From Rhodovulum tesquicola (GTDB taxonomy: Bacteria; Pseudomonadota; Alphaproteobacteria; Rhodobacterales; Rhodobacteraceae), in NCBI RefSeq assembly GCF_024128855.1, contig NZ_JAMYDV010000021.1, positions 1 to 45,377 on the forward strand: 45,377 nt of DNA. Direction: 5' to 3'. The translations under genes were made by a program, and so were the position numbers. Numbering within the stretch: position 1 is the stretch's first letter; each line of letters starts with the position of its first letter. Below are positions 26,509-34,221 of the stretch, one piece after another. The notes beneath the pieces were generated by a model. It was not told where the DNA came from, made no database searches, and worked only from the letters and a program-made list of their open reading frames with translations.

Positions 26509-27771
26509 ATGCGTCGAGTGGTAGTCACGGGGCTGGGGATGGTCACGCCCCTGGCCTGCGGGGTCGAGGAAAGCTGGTCGCGGCTGATCGCCGGGCAGTC
26601 TGGCGTGGGTCCGATCACGCGGTTCGACGCGTCGCGCGTGGCGACCACCTATGCCGCCGAGATCCCGTTCGGCGACGGGACGGACGGCACGTTCAACCCC
26701 GATGACTGGATGGATCCCAAGGAGCGGCGCAAGGTCGACGATTTCATCCTGTACGGCATGGCCGCGGCCACCCAGGCGGTGAAGGATTCGGGTTGGGAGC
26801 CGAAGACCGACGAGGACCGCGAGCGCACCGGCGTGATGATCGGCTCGGGGATCGGCGGGCTGTCGGCGATTGCCGATACGGCGGTTCTGTTGCAGGAGAA
26901 GGGACCCCGGCGGGTATCGCCCTTCTTCATCCCGTCCGCGCTGATCAACCTTGTCTCGGGGCAGGTCTCGATCCGGTTCGGGTTCAAGGGTCCGAACCAT
27001 GCGGTCGTCACGGCCTGTTCGACCGGGGCGCATGCCATCGGCGATGCAGCCCGTCTGATCCAGTGGGGCGATGCCGACGTGATGGTGGCGGGGGGCGCGG
27101 AAAGCCCGATCTCCGAGATCGGGATCGCCGGGTTCAATGCCTGCAAGGCGCTGTCCACGAAGCGCGGAAACGATCCGCAATCGGCCTCGCGGCCCTGGGA
27201 TGCGGACCGGGACGGCTTCGTGATGGGCGAGGGTGCGGGGATCGTGATCCTTGAGGAATACGAGCATGCCAGGGCGCGCGGTGCGAAGATCTATGCCGAG
27301 GTGCTGGGGTATGGCATGTCGGGCGACGCCTATCACATCACCGCGCCGTCCGAGGATGGCGAGGGCGGGTATCGGTCGATGGCTGCGGCGCTGAAGCGCG
27401 CGGGTCTGTCGCCTGCGGACGTGGATTACATCAACGCGCATGGCACGTCGACCATGGCCGACACGATCGAGCTGGGCGCTGTCGAGCGTCTGCTGGGCGC
27501 TGCGGCTGCCGCCACCACCATGTCGTCCACCAAGTCCTCCATCGGGCATCTGCTGGGCGCGGCAGGCGCGGTGGAAGCGATCTTCTGCGTTCTGTCGCTG
27601 CGCGATCAGGTGGCGCCGCCCACGCTGAACCTGGACACGCCACCCGAGGGAGTGCGCATCGACCTGGCGCCCAAGGCGGCGCGCCAGCGAGAGATCGCGG
27701 TCGCGCTGTCAAACTCGTTCGGGTTCGGTGGCACCAATGCGACGCTGGTCATGGGGCGCGGTGATCGGTGA
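26509..27771 (+). CDS. fabF: 3-oxoacyl-ACP synthase II
   Basis: A 420-residue condensing enzyme that elongates acyl-ACP with malonyl-ACP. The nucleophile C170 (VVTACSTGAH), H311 (NAHGTSTMADT) and H347 (SSIGHLLGAAG) form the Cys-His-His triad. The ATG at 26509 has a GAGGAGAGG site and starts at the usual MRRVVVTGLG; an in-frame GTG at 26485 is less likely. The gene is coupled to mltG by an ATGA overlap. It belongs to the fab cluster but is separated from acpP by a terminator. Confidence 0.97.
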   Translation: MRRVVVTGLGMVTPLACGVEESWSRLIAGQSGVGPITRFDASRVATTYAAEIPFGDGTDGTFNPDDWMDPKERRKVDDFILYGMAAATQAVKDSGWEPKTDEDRERTGVMIGSGIGGLSAIADTAVLLQEKGPRRVSPFFIPSALINLVSGQVSIRFGFKGPNHAVVTACSTGAHAIGDAARLIQWGDADVMVAGGAESPISEIGIAGFNACKALSTKRGNDPQSASRPWDADRDGFVMGEGAGIVILEEYEHARARGAKIYAEVLGYGMSGDAYHITAPSEDGEGGYRSMAAALKRAGLSPADVDYINAHGTSTMADTIELGAVERLLGAAAAATTMSSTKSSIGHLLGAAGAVEAIFCVLSLRDQVAPPTLNLDTPPEGVRIDLAPKAARQREIAVALSNSFGFGGTNATLVMGRGDR

Positions 27772-28919
27772 TGTGGCGGTCGGTCGCCTCGAATGCGCTG
27801 ACGCTGTTCATCGCGCTGTTTCTGTTGGCGGGCGGCCTGTTGCTTTGGGGCAAGCGGCAATACGAGGGCACCGGGCCTCTGGCCGATGCGATCTGCCTTC
27901 GGGTCGAGTCCGGCGCGACGATGGCTGGGCTTTCGCGCCAGCTTGAGGGGCAGGGGGCGGTCTCGAATGCCGCGATCTTCCGGCTGGGGGCGAAATACAC
28001 GGAGAAAGCCGATCTGTTGAAGGCCGGCAGCTTTCTGATTCCGCCCGGCTCCTCGATGAAGGAGATCGTCGACATCGTGACGCGCGGCGGGCGGTCCACA
28101 TGCGGCAGCGAGTTGAATTTCAGGATCGGGGTAGTCAGCGCACAATTGCAGCTGCGCGAGGTCGATCCCGGCACGGGGCGCTATGTGGAAGTGCTTGCCT
28201 TCGATCCGGCGGCGGGCGAGATCCCCGAGGACTATGCCGAATTGCGCAATGCAACCGACCTGCGGTTCCGGGTGACGCTGGCCGAAGGGGTCACGAGCTG
28301 GCAGGTCGTCGAGGAACTGAAATCGGCGGATTTTCTCGATGGCGAGGTGGCTGACCTGCCTGCCGAGGGCAGTCTGGCACCTGACAGCTACGAAGTGCAG
28401 CCGGGCATGGCGCGAAGCGATCTGATCGCCGAGATGCAGCGACGGCAGGCGGCGATTCTGGACGATCTCTGGGCGCGGCGGGCCGATGACTTGCCGATCA
28501 CGACGCCGGAGGAGGCGCTGATCCTGGCCTCGATCGTCGAGAAGGAGACCGGCGTGCCGGAAGAACGCGGCCAGGTGGCCAGTGTCTTCGTGAACCGGCT
28601 GCGGCAGGGGATGCGGTTGCAGACCGATCCTACTGTGATCTACGGGGTGACACAGGGCAGGGAACCGCTGGGCCGCGGCATCCGGCAAAGCGAGTTGCGC
28701 CGCGAGACGCCCTGGAACACCTATGTCATCGACGGGTTGCCGCCGACGCCGATCGCCAATCCGGGACGGGCCTCGATCGAGGCGGCGCTGAACCCGGAAG
28801 ATACGGATTTCCTGTTCTTTGTCGCCGACGGGACGGGGGGGCATGCCTTTGCCCGGACGCTGGCCGAGCATAACCAGAACGTGGCGCGCTGGCGCCAGAT
28901 CGAGGCCGGGCGTCAGTAG
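27768..28919 (+). CDS. mltG: Endolytic murein transglycosylase MltG
   Basis: A 383-residue inner-membrane protein with one N-terminal helix (about 9-27) and a periplasmic YceG-like domain. The catalytic Glu lies in SIVEKETG near residue 257, followed by the family segments VFVNRLRQGMRLQTDPT and the NPGRASIEAALNP region. MltG cuts nascent glycan strands and sets their length. It overlaps fabF by 4 bases. Between about residues 105 and 165 it carries an insertion (CGSELNFRIGVVSAQLQLRE) also seen, as far as I recall, in other Rhodobacterales copies. The GTA promoter begins just after its stop. Confidence 0.95.
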   Translation: MMWRSVASNALTLFIALFLLAGGLLLWGKRQYEGTGPLADAICLRVESGATMAGLSRQLEGQGAVSNAAIFRLGAKYTEKADLLKAGSFLIPPGSSMKEIVDIVTRGGRSTCGSELNFRIGVVSAQLQLREVDPGTGRYVEVLAFDPAAGEIPEDYAELRNATDLRFRVTLAEGVTSWQVVEELKSADFLDGEVADLPAEGSLAPDSYEVQPGMARSDLIAEMQRRQAAILDDLWARRADDLPITTPEEALILASIVEKETGVPEERGQVASVFVNRLRQGMRLQTDPTVIYGVTQGREPLGRGIRQSELRRETPWNTYVIDGLPPTPIANPGRASIEAALNPEDTDFLFFVADGTGGHAFARTLAEHNQNVARWRQIEAGRQ

Positions 28920-28926
28920 TCTTCTG

Positions 28927-28941
28927 TTAACCCTTTGTTAA
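28927..28941. promoter_or_regulatory. CtrA binding site upstream of the GTA promoter
   Basis: TTAACCCTTTGTTAA is a perfect TTAA-N7-TTAA CtrA box. It ends 11 bases before the -35 element at 28953, so a bound activator would cover about -61 to -47. CtrA is required for GTA expression in Rhodobacter capsulatus. Binding here is inferred from the motif. Confidence 0.7.
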
Positions 28942-28952
28942 AGATAAACTTC

Positions 28953-28981
28953 TTGACTCTGCGCGCGCTCTGATCTATACT
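28953..28981 (+). promoter_or_regulatory. Near-consensus sigma-70 promoter before the GTA cluster
   Basis: TTGACT (28953-28958) and TATACT (28976-28981) are separated by exactly 17 bases. It is the strongest promoter match noticed in the window. The predicted start is near 28988, about 105 bases before g1, and a terminator lies in between. Confidence 0.75.
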
Positions 28982-29009
28982 TTCAGGCAAGCTGGAAGAC
29001 GTGGGTTAG

Positions 29010-29041
29010 CGGCCCGGGGGTATCCCCCGAGGCCGTTTTTT
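29010..29041 (+). terminator. Intrinsic terminator between the GTA promoter and g1
   Basis: CGGCC plus CGGGGG pairs with CCCCCG and GGCCG around a TAT loop, giving 11 pairs with one bulged A, followed by six T residues (29036-29041). It could end the fabF-mltG transcript. However, it also lies only about 25-55 bases after the start of the promoter at 28953, so that promoter should yield a short RNA unless termination is overridden. Confidence 0.88.
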
Positions 29042-29092
29042 CGTGTCTTCTCCTGCGACGGGGGGCCGGCAGGACAGGCAGGCAAGGACAGC

Positions 29093-29446
29093 ATGGGAAC
29101 GATATCTGCCCCGCAAGTGGGCGAAACGGCTGCCCGGGCGGTGCTTGAGGAAGCCGAAGAGCATTACAGGCGCACGATACGCGCCTTGAATGGGATCATC
29201 GAAGAAGTCGAGGCCGGCAAGACAGAGCGTGCCCGCGCGTTACGGGGCGCGTTGACCGACCTCGGCAAGGCGGTACAGACCGCTTTCGACGAAAGGTTAC
29301 GAGTTGGAAAGCTTCTCCGAGACGAAGCGGGCGGCGCCTGCGACTATGCCCTTGACCTCGATGAGGCGCGTGTTGAGGTCGGGCGCCGACTGGATCGCCT
29401 GCGCGTCACGCGACGAGCAGACGGCCTTTCTGAACAGCCTGGATGA
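29093..29446 (+). CDS. GTA g1, small terminase subunit
   Basis: A 117-residue mostly helical protein matching RcGTA g1 (rcc01682), the small terminase. In GTAs this subunit has lost the specific DNA recognition of phage TerS, so host DNA is packaged at random. Two long helices are predicted (TAARAVLEEAEEHYRRTIRA and the LTDLGKAVQTAFDERLR segment). The ATG follows CAAGGACAGC. Its 3' 143 bases overlap the 5' end of the large terminase frame, depending on the g2 start chosen. It is the first gene of the cluster, 51 bases after the leader terminator. Confidence 0.85.
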   Translation: MGTISAPQVGETAARAVLEEAEEHYRRTIRALNGIIEEVEAGKTERARALRGALTDLGKAVQTAFDERLRVGKLLRDEAGGACDYALDLDEARVEVGRRLDRLRVTRRADGLSEQPG

Positions 29447-30716
29447 CGGCACACTGATGGCGCTGCCGTTCCTGTTCGAGTTCTGGGCGTTGCCGCATCA
29501 ATTGCCGCCCGAGGGGGACTGGCGCGCCTGGGTGGTGCTGGGCGGGCGCGGTGCGGGCAAGACGCGGGCGGGCGCCGAGTGGGTCCGGGCGGAGGTCGAG
29601 GGGCCGCGCCCGCTGGATCCGGGCCGGTCGCGCCGGGTGGCGCTGGTGGGCGAGACGGTCGACCAGGTCCGCGAGGTGATGGTGTTCGGCGATAGCGGGC
29701 TGATGGCATGTTCGCCACCTGACCGTCGCCCGCGTTGGGAAGCAACCCGACGGCGGCTGGTGTGGCCAAACGGAGCGATCGCCCAGGTGTTTTCGGCGCA
29801 TGACCCCGAATCCCTGCGTGGGCCGCAATTCGACGCGGCCTGGGCGGACGAACTGGCGAAGTGGAAAAAGGCTGAAGAGACCTGGGACATGCTGCAGTTC
29901 GGGCTGCGGCTGGGGATGTCGCCCCGGCAGTGTATCACCACCACGCCGCGCAACGTGGGTGTATTGCGGTCGATCCTGGCGCTTCCGACGACTGTCGTCA
30001 CCCACGCGCCGACCGAGGCGAACCGGGCCAACCTTGCGGCCTCGTTTCTCGACGCGGTCCGCACGCGATATGCTGGAACACGGCTGGGACGGCAGGAACT
30101 GGACGGGGTGCTGCTCGATGAATCCGAGGGTGCGCTTTGGTCGCTGGCGGCGATCGAAGCGGCCCGGATCGACAGGGCGCCGGAACTCGACCGGGTTGTG
30201 GTCGCGGTCGATCCGCCGGTCACGGGGCATGGCGGTTCGGACGAATGCGGGATCATGGTCGTGGGGGTGCAGAGCAAGGGGCCGCCGCAGGAATGGCGCG
30301 CGGTGGTGCTGGCGGATGCCAGCCTTGCGGGTGTGGCGCCGACGGTCTGGGCGCAGGCAGCGATCGAGGCAATGGAACGCTTCGGCGCCGACCGGCTGGT
30401 CGCCGAGGTCAACCAGGGTGGCGATCTGGTCGAGACCGTGATCCGGCAACTCGACCCGCTGGTGCCGTTCCGCGCGGTGCGTGCTTCGCGCGGCAAGGCC
30501 GCCCGGGCCGAGCCGGTGGCCGCCCTTTACGAACAGGGGCGGATCAAGCATCTGCCCGGCCTGGCCATACTGGAGGACCAGATGTGTCGCATGACCTCGC
30601 GCGGGTATGAGGGGCGTGGCAGCCCCGACCGTGTGGATGCCCTGGTCTGGGCGATCCATGAACTGATGATTACCCCCGCCGCCCATTGGCGGCGTCCGAG
30701 GGTGCGCAGTCTCTAG
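29304..30716 (+). CDS. GTA g2, large terminase (DNA packaging motor)
   Basis: Up to 470 residues. The ATPase domain has Walker A GGRGAGKT (near 80-87) and Walker B with the catalytic Glu in FDAAWADELAKW. The RNase H-like nuclease domain has its Asp residues in VVAVDPPVTG and GSPDRVDALVWA. It drives headful packaging into the procapsid. The start is uncertain: a TTG at 29304 has an AAAGG site 9 bases upstream, while ATGs at 29346 and 29361 lack clear sites and give a shorter protein closer to family length. It overlaps g1. Two hairpins follow the stop. Confidence 0.93.
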   Translation: MESFSETKRAAPATMPLTSMRRVLRSGADWIACASRDEQTAFLNSLDDGTLMALPFLFEFWALPHQLPPEGDWRAWVVLGGRGAGKTRAGAEWVRAEVEGPRPLDPGRSRRVALVGETVDQVREVMVFGDSGLMACSPPDRRPRWEATRRRLVWPNGAIAQVFSAHDPESLRGPQFDAAWADELAKWKKAEETWDMLQFGLRLGMSPRQCITTTPRNVGVLRSILALPTTVVTHAPTEANRANLAASFLDAVRTRYAGTRLGRQELDGVLLDESEGALWSLAAIEAARIDRAPELDRVVVAVDPPVTGHGGSDECGIMVVGVQSKGPPQEWRAVVLADASLAGVAPTVWAQAAIEAMERFGADRLVAEVNQGGDLVETVIRQLDPLVPFRAVRASRGKAARAEPVAALYEQGRIKHLPGLAILEDQMCRMTSRGYEGRGSPDRVDALVWAIHELMITPAAHWRRPRVRSL

Positions 30717-30724
30717 AGAATCAC

Positions 30725-30794
30725 GGCCGCGACGACGCGGCCCTTGCGGAATGGCGAGGCCCGGTCCCGGAAAACCCCGGGGCGCGGGCCTTTT
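30725..30794 (+). repeat. Tandem hairpins between g2 and g3, the second terminator-like
   Basis: The first is GGCCGCG-ACGA-CGCGGCC (30725-30742), a perfect 7-bp stem 8 bases after the g2 stop. The second pairs AGGCCCG (30757-30763) with CGGGCCT (30785-30791) and CCCGG with CCGGG inside, then TTTT to 30794. They could attenuate transcription or protect the downstream mRNA. Confidence 0.6.
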
Positions 30795-30843
30795 CCTTGG
30801 GCCCTTGACGGGCAGCGACAGCGAAACCGGAGGAGCTTTGCCC

Positions 30844-32019
30844 ATGAAACTGAATATCTTCCGCCGTGCCGAAACGCGGGCGCCGGAGGCGAAAGCGTCT
30901 GCCACCGGCCCGGTGATCGCCTGGGCGGGGTCAGGGCGCGTGGCCTGGAGTCCGCGCGATACCGTCTCGCTGACCCGCAACGGCTTTGTCGGCAACCCGG
31001 TGGGGTTTCGCGCGGTCAAGCTGATCGCCGAGGCGGCGGCGGCGCTGCCGCTGGTCTGCCAGGACACCGAACGGCGCTACGAGACCCACCCGATGCTCGA
31101 TCTGATCGCGCGGCCAAATCCGGCACAGGGACGGGCCGAGCTGTTCGAGACGCTTTACGGCCAGTTGCTGCTGTCCGGGAACGCCTATCTCGAAGCGGTC
31201 GGCGATGAGGGCGGGATGCCATTCGAACTGCATGTGTTGCGATCGGACCGGATGCACCTGGTTCCCGGGCGCGATGGCTGGCCGGTCGCCTATGATTACA
31301 CCGTCGGCGCGCGCAAGCATCGGTTCGACATGACGGTCGACCTGCCGCCGGTCTGCCATATCAAGAGCTTCCATCCCCAGGACGATCATTACGGGCTGTC
31401 GCCGATGCAGGCGGCGGCGACCGCGATCGACGTTCACAATTCGGCCTCGCGCTGGTCCAAGGCGCTTCTGGACAACGCGGCGCGGCCCTCCGGCGCGATC
31501 GTCTATCGCGGGACGGATGGCAATTCGACCCTGAGCGAAGACCAGTATGCGCGGCTTCAGGACGAGATGCTCAGCTATCATCAGGGGGCGGCGAATGCCG
31601 GGCGCCCGATGCTTCTGGAGGGCGGGCTGGACTGGAAGCCGATGGGCTTTTCTCCCTCGGACATGGAGTTCCACCGCACCAAGGAGGCCGCGGCGCGGGA
31701 AATCGCGACGGCCTTCGGCGTGCCCCCGATGATGCTGGGGATCCCGGGGGATGCGACCTACGCGAACTATCAGGAGGCCAACCGCGCCTTCTATCGGCTG
31801 ACGATCCTGCCGATGGTGGCCAAGGTCGCCGGTGCCGTGGCCGAGTTCCTGTCGCGCTTTGCAGGAGAGACAGTGAGCCTCAAGCCCGATCTCGATCAGG
31901 TGCCGGCGCTGGCGGCCGAACGCGATGCGCAATGGCTGCGTATCGCCGGCGCGGATTTCCTGACCGAGGTCGAGAAACGTGCCCTTCTGGGTCTGCCCGC
32001 CCGGCCGGAGGGTGAATGA
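30844..32019 (+). CDS. GTA g3, portal protein
   Basis: A 391-residue HK97-family portal that forms the dodecameric DNA gate at one capsid vertex. The typical segments are visible: GNPVGFRAVKLIAEAAAALP, DLIARPNP, LSGNAYLE, then GLSPMQAAATAI and FGVPPMMLGIPGDATYANY split along the chain. I chose the ATG at 30844 because of the GGAGGAG site 9 bases upstream; the frame is open 31 codons further. It follows tandem hairpins and is coupled to g3.5 by an ATGA overlap. Confidence 0.95.
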   Translation: MKLNIFRRAETRAPEAKASATGPVIAWAGSGRVAWSPRDTVSLTRNGFVGNPVGFRAVKLIAEAAAALPLVCQDTERRYETHPMLDLIARPNPAQGRAELFETLYGQLLLSGNAYLEAVGDEGGMPFELHVLRSDRMHLVPGRDGWPVAYDYTVGARKHRFDMTVDLPPVCHIKSFHPQDDHYGLSPMQAAATAIDVHNSASRWSKALLDNAARPSGAIVYRGTDGNSTLSEDQYARLQDEMLSYHQGAANAGRPMLLEGGLDWKPMGFSPSDMEFHRTKEAAAREIATAFGVPPMMLGIPGDATYANYQEANRAFYRLTILPMVAKVAGAVAEFLSRFAGETVSLKPDLDQVPALAAERDAQWLRIAGADFLTEVEKRALLGLPARPEGE

Positions 32020-32258
32020 AACCCCCGGCCGAGAGGTCGGGCTCCAGGTTTCTCTATGCGCCCTTCGAAGTGGCGAATGCGCGGATCGACGCCAATGAAC
32101 GCGTCTGGGAGGAGCGCTGGACGGCGCTCGAATTCCGGCTCGTGCGGATCGAGACGGCGCTCGAGCGGCTGGAACGACGAATGTGGCTGACCGTCTACGG
32201 CGTGGTGGCGGTGATCTTGACGGAAGGCGTGGCATCGCTGCTGGCGGCCTCGCCGTGA
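32016..32258 (+). CDS. GTA g3.5, head formation protein (rcc01685 family)
   Basis: An 80-residue protein with a helical N-terminal part (NARIDANERVWEERWTALE, RLVRIETALERLERR) likely to form a coiled coil, and one C-terminal membrane helix (about 57-78). It matches the position and pattern of RcGTA g3.5, annotated as a GTA head formation protein of the rcc01685 family. The ATG overlaps the g3 stop, so expression is coupled to the portal. The membrane helix is unusual for a head protein and suggests membrane-associated assembly. Confidence 0.85.
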   Translation: MKPPAERSGSRFLYAPFEVANARIDANERVWEERWTALEFRLVRIETALERLERRMWLTVYGVVAVILTEGVASLLAASP

Positions 32259-32272
32259 AAAGGGGAGTTCGG

Positions 32273-32836
32273 ATGATCGGATATGACAGGGATACCGGGC
32301 TGGAGCGCAAGTTCTGCCCGCCGGACGCGCCGCTGGCGCTGGCCGAGGGCGCGGTGATCGAGGGCTATGCCTCGTTGTTCGGCGCGACCGACCAGGGCGG
32401 CGACGTCGTGCAGGCGGGGGCCTATGGTGCCTGCCTGAAGCGGATGGCCACCGAAGGGCGTCGGGTGAAGATGCTGTGGCAGCATGATCCCGCCCAGCCC
32501 ATCGGCATCTGGGACGAGGTCCGGGAGGATGGCCGCGGGCTTTACGTCAAGGGGCGGTTGTTGCCCGAGGTCGTGCGCGCCCGCGAGGCGGCCGCCCTTG
32601 TTTCGGCGGGCGCCATCGACGGCTTGTCGATCGGCTATCGTACCAAGCGGGCCGAACGGGATGCAAGCGGGCGCCGGCTTCTTGCGGAGCTGGAGCTTTG
32701 GGAGGTGTCGCTCGTGACCTTCCCGATGCTTGCCGAAGCGCGGGTTGGCGCCAAGGGGGGGGACCCCGCCGAGGTGCTCTTGCGCGAACTGGCGGAGGCC
32801 TTTTCAGGCGCCCGCCGCATGTTGGCCGAGGGCTGA
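32273..32836 (+). CDS. GTA g4, prohead protease
   Basis: A 187-residue HK97-type (U35, PF04586) maturation protease that removes the N-terminal scaffold part of the capsid protein. The catalytic His H71 (MLWQHDPAQPIG) and Ser S119 (GAIDGLSIGYR) are present, with the ELWEVSLVTFPM strand near the C-terminus. The ATG at 32273 has an AGGGGAG site. It lies directly upstream of its substrate gene g5 (43-base gap), the usual phage order. Confidence 0.94.
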   Translation: MIGYDRDTGLERKFCPPDAPLALAEGAVIEGYASLFGATDQGGDVVQAGAYGACLKRMATEGRRVKMLWQHDPAQPIGIWDEVREDGRGLYVKGRLLPEVVRAREAAALVSAGAIDGLSIGYRTKRAERDASGRRLLAELELWEVSLVTFPMLAEARVGAKGGDPAEVLLRELAEAFSGARRMLAEG

Positions 32837-32879
32837 TCGCCAAAGGCCGCGAGGACCGATCTCAACAAGGACAAGCGAG

Positions 32880-34070
32880 ATGACCGAGACCGAGACCAAG
32901 TCCGGCGGGAGCCAAGCCCCGGCGGTGGAAGTGAAGCAGGCGTTGAACTCTTTCCTGAGCGATTTCAGAGAGTTTCAGGCCGATGTGAAATTCCGACTTC
33001 AACAACAGGAAGAGCGACTGACCATGCTGGACCGGAAATCCCAAATGACCTCCGCCGGGCGCCCCGCCCTGTCGCGTGCCGCCGATCTCGAAGCGCCGCA
33101 CAAGAAGGCCCTTGCCGCCTATCTGCGCAACGGCGACGATGACGGGCTGCGCAGCCTGGAAATCGAGGGCAAGGCGCTGGGTACCTCGGTCGCGGCCGAG
33201 GGTGGCTATCTCGTCGATCCCGAGACCTCGGATACGATCAAGTCGGTGCTGCGCTCGACGGCCTCGATCCGCTCGATCGCGCAGGTGGTCACCGTCGAGG
33301 CGACCTCGTTCGATGTGCTGGTGGACCATTCGGACATCGGTTCGGGCTGGTCGACCGAGACCGCCAACCAGATCGAGACCGGCACGCCGCAGATCGAGCG
33401 CGTGTCGATCCCGCTGCACGAGCTTTCGGCCATGCCCAAGGCCAGCCAGCGGCTGCTGGACGATTCCGCGTTCGACATCGAGGGCTGGTTGGCCGCGCGC
33501 ATCGCCGACAGGTTCGCCCGCGCCGAGGCGGCGGCGTTCATCAATGGCGACGGGGTCGACAAGCCCACGGGGTTCCTGTCGCATCCGCACGTTCCCGAAG
33601 GTGCCTGGAACTGGGGCAGCCTTGGCTATGTCGCAACGGGGTCGGATGGCGATTTCGACGCGGTGTCGCCGGCCGATGCAATCCTCGACCTCGTCTACTC
33701 GCTGGGTGCGGAATACCGCGCGGGTGCCACTTTCTTGATGAATTCGCGCACGGCGGGCGCGGTGCGCAAGATGAAGGATGCCGATGGCCGCTTCCTGTGG
33801 TCGGACGGGCTGTCGGCGGGCGAGCCTGCGCGGCTTCTGGGCTATCCGGTCTTGATCGCCGAGGACATGCCCGATATCGCCTCGGGCACGGTGGCGATCG
33901 CCTTCGGCGATTTCCAGGCGGGTTATACCGTTGCCGAGCGCCCCGACCTGCGGGTGCTGCGCGACCCGTTCTCGGCCAAGCCGCATGTGCTGTTCTATGC
34001 GACCAAGCGCGTCGGCGGAGATGTCAGCGACTATGCCGCGATCAAGCTTCTGAGATTCGCCACCGCCTGA
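32880..34070 (+). CDS. GTA g5, major capsid protein
   Basis: A 396-residue HK97-fold capsid protein. Residues 1 to about 98 form a charged helical scaffold region (QADVKFRLQQQEERLTMLD) expected to be cut by g4; the likely site is K98/A99 before LGTSVAAEGG, comparable to the RcGTA cleavage. The mature part has the typical GYLVDPETSDTI, SAMPKASQRLLDD and FLMNSRTAGAVRK segments. An AAGGA site precedes the ATG at 32880. A long inverted repeat follows the stop and may raise the yield of this most abundant protein. Confidence 0.96.
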   Translation: MTETETKSGGSQAPAVEVKQALNSFLSDFREFQADVKFRLQQQEERLTMLDRKSQMTSAGRPALSRAADLEAPHKKALAAYLRNGDDDGLRSLEIEGKALGTSVAAEGGYLVDPETSDTIKSVLRSTASIRSIAQVVTVEATSFDVLVDHSDIGSGWSTETANQIETGTPQIERVSIPLHELSAMPKASQRLLDDSAFDIEGWLAARIADRFARAEAAAFINGDGVDKPTGFLSHPHVPEGAWNWGSLGYVATGSDGDFDAVSPADAILDLVYSLGAEYRAGATFLMNSRTAGAVRKMKDADGRFLWSDGLSAGEPARLLGYPVLIAEDMPDIASGTVAIAFGDFQAGYTVAERPDLRVLRDPFSAKPHVLFYATKRVGGDVSDYAAIKLLRFATA

Positions 34071-34115
34071 TGGCCTGACCGAGACGTTGCCTCCGGCTGA
34101 CCCCGGGGACGACCA

Positions 34116-34185
34116 GGCGCGCGCCGGACCTATCCGGTCTGTCCAGCTGTTCCCTCCGTCGGGACAGGCCGGGTCGGCGCGCGCC
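34116..34185. repeat. Long imperfect inverted repeat between capsid gene and g6
   Basis: The left arm begins GGCGCGCGCCGGACC and ends GGTCTGTCC (34116-34144); the right arm begins GGGACAGGCC and ends GGCGCGCGCC (34161-34185). About 25 base pairs form with small bulges around a 16-base loop. There is no T-run, so it is more like an mRNA-stabilising or processing hairpin than a terminator. Confidence 0.75.
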
Positions 34186-34221
34186 GACATTCAGCGGGGG
34201 GCCTAGCGGAGAAATGACGAG

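Noticed and set aside
30796-30843. TTGACG near 30805 as a promoter for g3
   Set aside because: No acceptable -10 element lies 15-19 bases downstream.
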